A DNA stretch of 64,000 nt from Ferrovibrio sp. (GTDB lineage: Bacteria; Pseudomonadota; Alphaproteobacteria; Ferrovibrionales; Ferrovibrionaceae). The DNA is taken from the NCBI GenBank assembly GCA_017991315.1, contig JAGOQS010000001.1:1-64000 (forward strand), read 5' to 3'. Under the pieces are notes generated by a model. It was not told the DNA's origin, ran no database searches, and saw only the letters and a list, made by a program, of their open reading frames with translations. A program made the translations under genes and the position numbers. The first letter of the stretch is position 1. Each line of letters opens with the position of its first letter. Below, one piece after another: positions 18,952 to 26,920 of this stretch.

Positions 18952-19926
18952 TTACTTCTTGGGAGCCGGCGCCAGGGTCGGCAGCTGGCCCGCCGGCTTG
19001 GGCTGTTCCACGATCTCGATCTTGGCGCCTTTCTTCAGGTCGTTGACCGTCTGCTCGACGATCTCGCGCACCAGGATGTCGCGCACTTCGTCGGCCACGT
19101 CGTTGAAGGACGGCGGCGGCGCCACGCGGCGCGCTTCCACCTTGATGATGTGGAAACCGAACTGGGTCTTCACCGGCTTCTGCGTCACCTGGCCGGGCTG
19201 CAGCGCGAAGGCGGCTTCGGCGAATTCCGGCACCATCTGGTCCTTGGTGAAGAAGCCGAGGTCGCCGCCTGTGGTGGCGGTCGGGCCGGTCGAACGCTTC
19301 TTCGACACTTCGCCGAAATCCTGGCCCTTCTTCACGTCTTCCAGCGCCGCCATGGCATCGGCCTCGGTGGCCACCAGGATATGGCGGGCATGCACTTCGT
19401 CGCGCGGCGGCTGGCTCTTGATCAACTCGTCGTAACGCTGCTTCAGCCGCGCCTCGGTGAGCTGCTGCGACACGGCGCGCTCAAGGAAGGCCTGCTGCAT
19501 CACGTTTTCACGCGCGACTTTGAGCTGATCCTTCACCTTCGGATCATTGTCGATCTTGGCCTTCTCGGCGGCCTCGTTGATCAGGCGGCGGGCGACGATC
19601 TCGTTGATCAGCGCCGGCATGATGGTGTCGAGCGGCGCCTGGCGCATCTGCGGCGGCAGCGTCTCATACACGGCGGCGACCTGCGAGCGCGTGATGGCCT
19701 GGCCGTTCACGCGTGCCACCACCGGGTCATTGGCAGCCGGGGCTGCAGCCTGGGCGGGTGCCGCCGGCTTGGCGCCTTGGGCCAGCACGGTGGTCGGCAT
19801 GGTGGCCGGCAGCGAGCAGGCCAGCAGGCCGGCGAAAAGGGCAAGGCGGGAAGCGGAGAGATGGAACACGGGCGGGCTCGCGGGAAGAGGGGAGGGGTGC
19901 ATTAAAAGCGGCGCCAGCATAGCCAT
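18952..19926 (-). CDS. Secreted parvulin-type peptidyl-prolyl isomerase
   Basis: A SurA/PrsA-like periplasmic chaperone of about 324 residues. A hydrophobic export signal (SRLALFAGLLACSLPA) precedes an Ala/Pro linker, a SurA-like N-terminal helical region (RVNGQAITRSQVAAVYETLP) and one parvulin domain, marked by VHARHILVATEADA, GDLGFFTKDQMVPEF and TQFGFHIIKVEAR. The ATG at 19926 is preferred because GGAGG lies six bases upstream; ATGs at 19920 and 19902 are alternatives. A LAAC-like sequence in the signal leaves open whether it is a lipoprotein. argJ and mutT follow. Confidence 0.88.
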   Translation of the reverse strand: MAMLAPLLMHPSPLPASPPVFHLSASRLALFAGLLACSLPATMPTTVLAQGAKPAAPAQAAAPAANDPVVARVNGQAITRSQVAAVYETLPPQMRQAPLDTIMPALINEIVARRLINEAAEKAKIDNDPKVKDQLKVARENVMQQAFLERAVSQQLTEARLKQRYDELIKSQPPRDEVHARHILVATEADAMAALEDVKKGQDFGEVSKKRSTGPTATTGGDLGFFTKDQMVPEFAEAAFALQPGQVTQKPVKTQFGFHIIKVEARRVAPPPSFNDVADEVRDILVREIVEQTVNDLKKGAKIEIVEQPKPAGQLPTLAPAPKK

Positions 19927-19980
19927 TTCCAGCCTCCCGGCAAGGCCGCGATTGTCAGGGTTCACAGGCTTTTCAGCTTC

Positions 19981-22479
19981 TTATCCGGCTTTTCCGGGCT
20001 TCGGCTGGCTCAAGCCGGCAGCTTCGCGCAGCGCAGCGATTTCGGCGCGCAGTTCCTCGATCAGCGGGCCGCTATGGCGCAGATACCGGGCCTCGGCGGC
20101 CAGGATAATCTCGAAGGCGCGGTATTTCAGGGCGCGGCGGTCGACGCGGGGGGCGTCGGTGCCGTCCAGGCCGGAATCGCAGACGATGTCGATCAGTCGC
20201 TCCACGCCATGCAGCCGGCCCCAGAGATAGTCGTTCTCGCGGTGCGGCCGGCTGAAGAAGGCGCCGAAACGGCCGAAATTGATGCCCTTCAACGTGTTGG
20301 CATCGCGGATGGCGCGGGCATCTTCCGGGCTGATGCGGTCGATGCGGATTTCGTTGAATTCGCCCAGGTCACGCCAGTTGGTGATGGTGAAGGTCAGCAC
20401 GTCCCAGAAGGCAAAGCCGATATAGCTTTCCAGGATGTCGCGCCGCGCCACCCGGCTCCAGTCGTCGGGATGCAGTGTGGCAAGCAGGGCATCCAGCCGG
20501 TTGGTGGTGGCATTCAGCGCGATGTCGGCATTGAGGCCATCGACGATGGCGTCGATCTCGTGCAGATGCGCGTCAGCGAATTCGGCGGCATCCTGCGCCA
20601 GTTTCTCCGGCTCCATTGGCTGGATCGAGCGGCGGAACAACTGCCGGATGCGTGATGCCGTGTCGATCGAGACGAAGCCGCCGGTATCGAAACGCCGCAA
20701 GGTTTCAAGTTCGCCGTAGAGCAGCCGCTTGAGCTGGTTGAGCTGCACGGCTTCCAGCCCCTGATGCTCGGGATCGCCGATCTTGGCATAAAAGGTGTTC
20801 AGCCGTTGCAGCAGAAAGCGCAGGCGGCGCTGACGGAAGGCGACGTCGAAGGCGAGCAGGAAACGCACCCAGGGCGGCAGTTCGTCACGATTGCTGGCCA
20901 AAGTGGTGCGGGCATAGCTCGGTGCCGTGGCGCAGACCTGGCGCACCGTGGCCCAGCGCGTGATCACTTGTGCGATCCAGGCGGATTCGATGGAATTCTC
21001 GCGCAGTTCGCTGATGCGCTCGATCTGCCGGTTGATGAATTGCTGCACGGCGCCGAGCTTGAGGCGGATATAGCCTTCATAGGCGAAGCCGGCATCCTGC
21101 GCGGCGCGCGCGCTCGCGGCCAGCCGCCAGGCGCGGATCTGGTCCTCGTTCAGCGGCCCGTCGCGGCCTTCCGGCGCATGCTCGCTCACCAGGCGGGAAA
21201 TCTGCGGCTGCGTCGCGTCGATGATGCCGCGCAGATGCCGCACGCGCTCGTTGAAGCGGCTGACCCAGATCAGTTCATCCGAAATCGGCTGGTTGCGCGG
21301 GATATCGGAAAGTGCGCCCTTGAGCGTACGGAAAAAGCCCGGAATGCGGCCAGTGGGCGGCGGCGGCGGCCGGATCGGCGCCGGATCGATATAGACCAGT
21401 CGGCGGTCAACCTGGCGGTAGGCCGGGCGACCGCGGATCGCCTTCATCGCCGAGGCGAAGGGTTTGTTGTTCAGCACACCGCCATCGACGAAGGAAGTCA
21501 GCGACGGGTCGAGCCCGGCGCCGAGATAGTCGCCGAAATTCTTCTTGAGGAAGGCCTCCTTGCTTTCCCATTGCCGGCCGCGTTCGGCCAGCAGCGCGTC
21601 GATTTCGCTCAATTGCGCTGGTGGGAAGGCGCCGGGAAAGGCCGAGGTGGCGCGGCCGGCGAAGGCCAGGGCCGGCGCATCCAGTTTGGTGAAATCGGAA
21701 ATCTCCTCGCCATCCTGCCAGCGGCGATACTGGAATTTCAGCATGTGGCGATGCTCGCGGTCGCGCACGAAGGGCGGATCGTGGATCGGGATATGCTGCA
21801 AATAGCCGTAGAAATCGGTGACGGTGACGAACAGGTCGAGTTGCAGGCCGGCCGGCATCAAAGAGGCGCCGGGCTCGGCGGGATCGCCCATGGCTTCCAG
21901 GCCCTGTAGCAGCTTGCGCCCGAGATGCATGCCGTCGAACGGCGGCTCGAACCAGCGCGAGCGGGTGAACAGCGACACCTTCTCGCGGATTTCCGGATCG
22001 GCCAGCAGGCGGCCGAGCTTGGAGCGCGAGGCCAGCCAGAGCAGGGGCCGCATGAACCATTTGCTCCAGGGCGAGGCGCGCTTGGAGCGGTCGAGCAGTT
22101 TGCTCACATCGGCCTGCTTCAGCCACAGGTCGCGGAAATGCGACAGCCGCAGGTCATGCGCCAGGGCGCGGGCCAGCATGATGCCGTTCATGCCGCCGGC
22201 CGAGGCGCCGGCGATCACGTCCACGATCACCCGCAGCTCGATATGCTTGCTCAGTTCCTGGATCAGCTCGAAATAGATCAGCTCGCTATCCGCCGGATGC
22301 TTCTCGGCATCCTCGGTATCGGCATAGCTGATGGTTTCGCGGCTGCCCTTGGGCAGGGTGTGGAAGGCCTTGGAGGCGCGCACGAGTTTCAGGATTTCCT
22401 TCGACACGCCATGCATGTAGATGGCGAGCGAGACGCCGCCAAAACACACCAGAGCCAGGCGCAGTTCCTTCTCTTGCAC
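19981..22479 (-). CDS. Patatin-like phospholipase, large form with C-terminal extension
   Basis: An 832-residue protein. The patatin domain fills the first about 370 residues: oxyanion loop FGGVSLAIYMHG, nucleophile elbow GASAG at 90-94 (Ser 92) and the catalytic Asp in FVDGGVLNNKP. The long helical remainder matches the bacterial patatin-related family (DUF3376-containing). It probably hydrolyses phospholipid or neutral lipid acyl esters; no signal peptide is visible, so it is cytosolic or membrane-peripheral. It lies 54 bases upstream of the parvulin gene on the same strand. Confidence 0.87.
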   Translation of the reverse strand: MQEKELRLALVCFGGVSLAIYMHGVSKEILKLVRASKAFHTLPKGSRETISYADTEDAEKHPADSELIYFELIQELSKHIELRVIVDVIAGASAGGMNGIMLARALAHDLRLSHFRDLWLKQADVSKLLDRSKRASPWSKWFMRPLLWLASRSKLGRLLADPEIREKVSLFTRSRWFEPPFDGMHLGRKLLQGLEAMGDPAEPGASLMPAGLQLDLFVTVTDFYGYLQHIPIHDPPFVRDREHRHMLKFQYRRWQDGEEISDFTKLDAPALAFAGRATSAFPGAFPPAQLSEIDALLAERGRQWESKEAFLKKNFGDYLGAGLDPSLTSFVDGGVLNNKPFASAMKAIRGRPAYRQVDRRLVYIDPAPIRPPPPPTGRIPGFFRTLKGALSDIPRNQPISDELIWVSRFNERVRHLRGIIDATQPQISRLVSEHAPEGRDGPLNEDQIRAWRLAASARAAQDAGFAYEGYIRLKLGAVQQFINRQIERISELRENSIESAWIAQVITRWATVRQVCATAPSYARTTLASNRDELPPWVRFLLAFDVAFRQRRLRFLLQRLNTFYAKIGDPEHQGLEAVQLNQLKRLLYGELETLRRFDTGGFVSIDTASRIRQLFRRSIQPMEPEKLAQDAAEFADAHLHEIDAIVDGLNADIALNATTNRLDALLATLHPDDWSRVARRDILESYIGFAFWDVLTFTITNWRDLGEFNEIRIDRISPEDARAIRDANTLKGINFGRFGAFFSRPHRENDYLWGRLHGVERLIDIVCDSGLDGTDAPRVDRRALKYRAFEIILAAEARYLRHSGPLIEELRAEIAALREAAGLSQPKPGKAG

Positions 22480-22613
22480 CGCGAATCCTCCTTAACTTCC
22501 GGCAGTCTGCGCCTCGCCGCCCGGCTTCACAAGGCAGGAATCCGCACGGCTTTCCCCAGGGGAGGACCGGGGAGCGGCTTGCAGGCAGAAGCCTGGGGGC
22601 GTAAAGGGTTGCC

Positions 22614-23729
22614 ATGCCTCTCGATGCTGAAACCATCGCCGTCAGCACCGACCGCGCCGCCCATGAATGGCGTCGTGGCCGGGCCGTGCTGCTGCAATCG
22701 GCGACGGGCAATTACCTGGCGCTGGCCGCCGAAACCCTGAGCGAGATGGCGCTGGCCCAGGCGCTTGCCCTGGCGGGCGCCGGCGCCGCCGAGGCCGCCC
22801 TGGCGCTCACCGCGCAGCGCGCCGCCGTGCTGCATATCCTGCCCAACGGGCATGACACCCTGCTGCTGCCGTTGGCCGAACTGCCGGTGCCAGTGCCTGA
22901 ACGCGCCGGCCTGATCCGCGACCTCGCCGATGCCAGCCGCGACCTGGCGGCGCCGTTGCGCGGGCCTTATCAGCGATTGCGCGGGGCACCGCCGCCGGCA
23001 GCCGCTGCTGCGATCAAGCTGGCCAAGGTGGCCTACCTGCTGCCCGCCGCCGTGCTGATCCCGCTCGGCGACGCCGTGATGCCCGATCTTCTGGTGCGGG
23101 TGCAGGCCGAAGCCATCACCGCCTATGACCAGGCGGCGGCGGAAAGCCTGAAACCGGTGAGCCAAGCGCGGCTGCCGGTGGCCGATGCCGAGGATGCACG
23201 GCTTTATGCTTTCCGTGCCGCCGATGGCGGGCCGGAACATTTCGCCCTGGTGATCGGCCGGCCTGATCCCGGCCAGCCGGTGCTGGCGCGGCTGCATTCG
23301 GAATGCTTCACCGGCGACCTGCTTGGCAGTCTGCGCTGCGATTGCGGCGAGCAGTTGCGCGGCGCCGTGCGCACCATCCGCGAGTCCGGCGGCGGTGTGC
23401 TGCTCTACATGGCACAGGAAGGCCGTGGCATCGGCCTGGTGAACAAGCTGCGCGCCTACCAACTCCAGGACGAGGGCTTCGACACTGTGGAGGCCAACCT
23501 GCGCATCGGCTATGCCGCTGACGAACGCTGGTTCCTGCCCGCCGCCCGCATGCTCAAGCTGCTCGGCTTTTCCAGCGTGCGGCTGCTGACCAATAACCCT
23601 GAAAAGGTGGACGGCCTGTCTGCCGCCGGCATCGAAGTGGCCGAGCGGGTGCCGCACAAATTCCCCGCCAACAGCCATAACGAAGCCTACCTGGCGACCA
23701 AGAAGAAGCGTTCAGGGCATTATCTGTAA
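22614..23729 (+). CDS. ribA: GTP cyclohydrolase II with degenerate N-terminal RibB-like domain
   Basis: The C-terminal about 200 residues are a complete RibA: zinc ligands C231, C242 and C244 (HSECFTGDLLGSLRCDC), the QEGRGIGLVNKLRAYQLQD catalytic loop and TNNPEKV. It opens GTP for riboflavin synthesis. The first about 165 residues align in layout with dihydroxybutanone-phosphate synthase (RAAHEWRRGRAVLL...YLALAAE) but lack the acidic DDE-R-NEGD metal/substrate motif, so this half is probably inactive or regulatory. It is not part of a visible rib operon. Confidence 0.9.
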   Translation: MPLDAETIAVSTDRAAHEWRRGRAVLLQSATGNYLALAAETLSEMALAQALALAGAGAAEAALALTAQRAAVLHILPNGHDTLLLPLAELPVPVPERAGLIRDLADASRDLAAPLRGPYQRLRGAPPPAAAAAIKLAKVAYLLPAAVLIPLGDAVMPDLLVRVQAEAITAYDQAAAESLKPVSQARLPVADAEDARLYAFRAADGGPEHFALVIGRPDPGQPVLARLHSECFTGDLLGSLRCDCGEQLRGAVRTIRESGGGVLLYMAQEGRGIGLVNKLRAYQLQDEGFDTVEANLRIGYAADERWFLPAARMLKLLGFSSVRLLTNNPEKVDGLSAAGIEVAERVPHKFPANSHNEAYLATKKKRSGHYL

Positions 23730-23745
23730 ATAGGCGCCGTATCCA

Positions 23746-24402
23746 TCAGCCGTGCAGATGCCGTCCTGGCTCATCTATGGTCAGCACCAGGCGCTCATGG
23801 CCTGGCCGATAGGGTGGCGAGCGATGTACCACGCCGCGGCCATTCCAGGCCGGGTCACGCTCGCCGCGCAGCAATGCGGCCCAGCCGGGCTGCAGACTCG
23901 CCACGGCGTCGGGATCGCGCAGCACGGCGGCATTGTCGCCACGGCCCAAGGCGGACCGGTTTACCTTGTCATCCGGTAGCCATTCGGTGCCGGGACCGGC
24001 ATAGCTGCATAGCAGCCGCTGCCCCACCATGTCGGTGTGATAGAAGCGGCAGGCATTGCCGCGCACGGGAGCCAGCCCGACATGCAGCCGCGGCGCGCGG
24101 CTCTGGCGCCGGAACCAGTCGATCAAGGTGGCGATATCGGCCATCAGCAACTGCAAGCCGGTGCCGGCATTCCGCATTGGCTGCGGCTGCCAGCCTGGGG
24201 CGGCAAATGCCTGCAGCGTCGCCTGTTGTGACGGCTCATCGCGACGGACCCAGAATTGCAGGCCATCCTCGGCTTCTGCCGCGAGATGCCGCGCCGCGCT
24301 GAACAGACAAGGCGATAAATCACGGCGCCAGATGGCGATGTTGGATTGTGGCCGCCACACCGCGGCAGCCGGCACCATCCTGCGCAACGCCGGCATATTC
24401 AT
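23746..24402 (-). CDS. DUF1826 family protein
   Basis: A 218-residue protein of unknown function with the family's typical C-terminal half: [23 protein letters not shown], then VHRSPP and RLVLTIDEP. In other genomes DUF1826 genes often sit beside COG0523 GTPases under zinc control. Its ATG overlaps the CobW-family stop (ATGA at 24399-24402), so it is translated with that gene and should share the Zur-type operator at 25651. A zinc-homeostasis role is likely but only by association. Confidence 0.85.
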   Translation of the reverse strand: MNMPALRRMVPAAAVWRPQSNIAIWRRDLSPCLFSAARHLAAEAEDGLQFWVRRDEPSQQATLQAFAAPGWQPQPMRNAGTGLQLLMADIATLIDWFRRQSRAPRLHVGLAPVRGNACRFYHTDMVGQRLLCSYAGPGTEWLPDDKVNRSALGRGDNAAVLRDPDAVASLQPGWAALLRGERDPAWNGRGVVHRSPPYRPGHERLVLTIDEPGRHLHG

Positions 24403-25628
24403 GCGGCCTCGGCCTGCCGCCAGGTCGGGAAAGGGTCCCGCAGGAATTTCCAGCCGCGAGGCCCCAGTTGCATTTCGGCCGGCGTCAGCAGGCAGGCATC
24501 GAAGCCTCGGCGCAAGGCGGCTTCATCCATGCCGGCGCCGATCAGCACGATTTCCTGGCGCCGGTCGCCAAACGGCTCGCGCCACACCTGCTGCATGCCG
24601 GCCTGCCAATCCGGATGATCCGGCCAATCCTCGCGCGGCACCTGGGCCCACCAGAGGCCGCCTTTTTCATGCCGGGTCACCGCTCCGGCCTGCGACCAGG
24701 TGCCGACAAAGGCCATGCGGCTGGCCAGCCAGAAGAAGCCCTTCGAGCGCCATACATTTGGCCATTCGCTGTTGAGCCAGTGATACAGCCGCTCGGGATG
24801 AAACGGGCGATGGGCGCGATAGACGAAGCTGCGGATGCCGTATTCCTCGGTTTCCGGGTTATGCAATCCCAACAGCGCTTGTTGCCAGCCGGGCAGGCGG
24901 CCGGCACGTTCGGCATCATAGCGGCGGGTATTCAGCAGGGCCTCGAGCGGTACGCGGCCATGCTCGGCATGGCGTATATCGGCATCGGGATTGAAGCGCC
25001 GGATCAGTCCTTCCAGGAAACCAAGCTGTGCCGATGTCACCAAGTCCGCTTTGTTCAGCACGATCACATCGGCGAACTCGATCTGCTCCAGCAGCAGGTC
25101 GACCACGGTGCGCTCGTCGCCCTCGCCGGCACTGGCGCCACGCTGATGCAGGAAGTCCGTGGAAGCATAGTCGCGGCTGAAGTTGAAGGCGTCGACCATG
25201 GTCACCAGCGTGTCCAGTCGCGCCAGATCACTAAGCGAAAAGCCGGCTTCGTCGCGGAAATCGAATGTTGCAGCCACCGGCATCGGTTCGGCGATGCCGG
25301 TGCTTTCGATCAGCAGGTAGTCAAAGCGATTCTCGCCTGCCAGGCGCTTCACTTCTGCCAGCAGGTCGTCGCGCAGGGTGCAGCAGATGCAGCCATTGCT
25401 CAGCTCGACCAGCTTTTCCTCGGTGTGGCTGAGGCCGGCGCCGCCATCGCGGATCAAAGCCGCGTCGATATTCACCTCGCTCATATCATTCACGATCACC
25501 GCCACCCGTCGGCCCTCGCGGTTCGACAGCACATGATTAAGCAGCGTGGTCTTGCCGGCGCCGAGGAAACCGGACAGGACGGTGACGGGCAGGCGGGTAT
25601 CGGCGGCGGGGCTGGCGGTGTCTGGCAT
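24399..25628 (-). CDS. COG0523 (CobW/ZigA-type) zinc metallochaperone GTPase
   Basis: A 409-residue G3E GTPase: P-loop GFLGAGKT at 20-27, the metal-binding CICC at 80-83, and NKADL for guanine recognition, followed by a CobW C-terminal domain. Such proteins deliver zinc to client enzymes in zinc starvation. The ATG at 25628 is chosen; the upstream TTG (25643) would lie inside the promoter's -10 region. The transcript is probably almost leaderless, since a TATAAT box sits only about 15 bases upstream. Regulated by the adjacent Zur-type palindrome. Confidence 0.9.
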   Translation of the reverse strand: MPDTASPAADTRLPVTVLSGFLGAGKTTLLNHVLSNREGRRVAVIVNDMSEVNIDAALIRDGGAGLSHTEEKLVELSNGCICCTLRDDLLAEVKRLAGENRFDYLLIESTGIAEPMPVAATFDFRDEAGFSLSDLARLDTLVTMVDAFNFSRDYASTDFLHQRGASAGEGDERTVVDLLLEQIEFADVIVLNKADLVTSAQLGFLEGLIRRFNPDADIRHAEHGRVPLEALLNTRRYDAERAGRLPGWQQALLGLHNPETEEYGIRSFVYRAHRPFHPERLYHWLNSEWPNVWRSKGFFWLASRMAFVGTWSQAGAVTRHEKGGLWWAQVPREDWPDHPDWQAGMQQVWREPFGDRRQEIVLIGAGMDEAALRRGFDACLLTPAEMQLGPRGWKFLRDPFPTWRQAEAA

Positions 25629-25642
25629 GGATGGCTCGATCA

Positions 25643-25669
25643 ATTATAGTTATGTTATAATATAACATA
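25643..25669 (-). promoter_or_regulatory. Zur-type operator and promoter of the COG0523-DUF1826 operon
   Basis: TATGTTATAATATAACATA (25651-25669) is a perfect 19-bp palindrome matching the A/T-rich GTTATA..TATAAC form of alphaproteobacterial Zur boxes. On the minus strand a TATAAT (25643-25648) lies directly downstream, so repressor binding would cover the promoter. The target genes are zinc-starvation types, which supports the assignment. Confidence 0.8.
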
Positions 25670-25772
25670 TTTAATGGGCCGTTAGGCAAGCGCTGCAGTC
25701 TCCACCCGGCAGAATCTGCCCTCCGCTCCGCCACATTCGTCTAAAGCATTGAATTATATACATTTTGAAAAC

Positions 25773-25788
25773 TGGCATTGCGCTTGCT
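25773..25788 (+). promoter_or_regulatory. Sigma-54-type promoter
   Basis: TGGCATTGCGCTTGCT has GG and GC exactly ten bases apart, the hallmark of -24/-12 promoters (TGGCAC-N5-TTGC). The start site would be near 25799, about 20 bases before the ATG of the next gene. No enhancer-binding regulator is encoded nearby. Confidence 0.65.
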
Positions 25789-25819
25789 TTGGTTAACCGC
25801 GAAAGCGAGGGGAAGAGCA

Positions 25820-26902
25820 ATGGTTGCCGCCTTCATAGACAGTTCGGAGAACATGACGCTGGGCGTGTCGCCGTGGCAGAAAGCCACCACGCCGGCGTCA
25901 GGTGCTGCCGGGTCGAAGGCGGGTGCAACCAAGGCGCAGAATGCGCTGGATGACTCCCAAGCGACGGCCGACGGCAAGCAGCATCGCGGCCTGTTCGGGC
26001 CGGAAGGTTTCACCTTCTCGTCCTTCCTCGACATCATCAATCCGCTGCAGCATATCCCGGTGGTGAACACCATCTACCGCGCGGTGACAGGCGACACGAT
26101 CGAGAACGGTCCGCGCCTGATCGGTGGCGCCCTGTTCGGCGGTCCGCTCGGGCTTGCCGCTTCGGTGGTCAACGGCATCATCGACGAGGAAACCGGCAAG
26201 GATATCGGCAGTCATGCGCTCGCCGCCATCGGCATCGACGATGGTACCGGACGCGACAGCACCATCGGCCTGGCCCAGAATGGGCCGCCGCCAGAAACAA
26301 TGGCGGAGACCCAGGCCTGGGTTGGAACAGCAAACGGTCCGTTAGCTGTCAACGCGCCGACCGCCAATGCCCTAGTATCGCAGAATCCGGCGCCGCAGAA
26401 TGTGGCGCAGTTGCGTGCCCGCGTCTCGGGCGAGCGAGAAGCCGCCACGCGCGATACCGGGCCGCGCACCGTGGCGGAAGCCGCCACCATTCCCTACAGC
26501 CCGGTGGTGATGAACAATCTCGCCGCGCCGCTGCCGGCCGATCAGGCCCAGCCGCAGCAGCAGAATCTGCCATCCGCCCCCGCGAGCCGGGGCGATGATG
26601 GCCGCAAATGGTACTCGGTCGATACCCAGCAGGGCGGCGTGGTGACGCGCGGCGTCGGCGCTCAGCCGATCACGTCCAACAACATCACGCAGAAATTCGG
26701 CGTCACCAAGGGCACCGCCTATGCTGGCTCGGTGCCGGCGCCGCAACCGCAGCAGCAGGCGCAGCCGGTCAATGCCTCGGCAAACCCCGGCATGCAGACC
26801 GTCCCCGCTGACTTCCTTGAGCGCGCCAACGCGGCTTATGCGAAATACAACGCCTTGAAGCAGGCCGAGCCGCGCCAGGGCCGCGTCGATCAGACTTACT
26901 GA
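25820..26902 (+). CDS. Conserved hypothetical protein behind a sigma-54-type promoter
   Basis: I do not recognise a named family. The 360-residue protein has no signal peptide. Residues 60-138 form the only ordered-looking block (FSSFLDIINPLQHIPVVN, then GGALFGGPLGLAASVVNGI with a glycine-rich hydrophobic stretch, then EETGKDIGSHALAAIGIDD). The rest, from about 150, is low-complexity, rich in Ala, Pro, Gln and Asn. AGGGGAAGAG precedes the ATG. The sigma-54-type promoter hints at flagellar, nitrogen or envelope-stress control. The gene stands alone between the zinc operon and a convergent efflux operon. I have seen similar proteins only as hypotheticals. Confidence 0.75.
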   Translation: MVAAFIDSSENMTLGVSPWQKATTPASGAAGSKAGATKAQNALDDSQATADGKQHRGLFGPEGFTFSSFLDIINPLQHIPVVNTIYRAVTGDTIENGPRLIGGALFGGPLGLAASVVNGIIDEETGKDIGSHALAAIGIDDGTGRDSTIGLAQNGPPPETMAETQAWVGTANGPLAVNAPTANALVSQNPAPQNVAQLRARVSGEREAATRDTGPRTVAEAATIPYSPVVMNNLAAPLPADQAQPQQQNLPSAPASRGDDGRKWYSVDTQQGGVVTRGVGAQPITSNNITQKFGVTKGTAYAGSVPAPQPQQQAQPVNASANPGMQTVPADFLERANAAYAKYNALKQAEPRQGRVDQTY

Positions 26903-26920
26903 TTTCCAGGCTGCCGAAGA

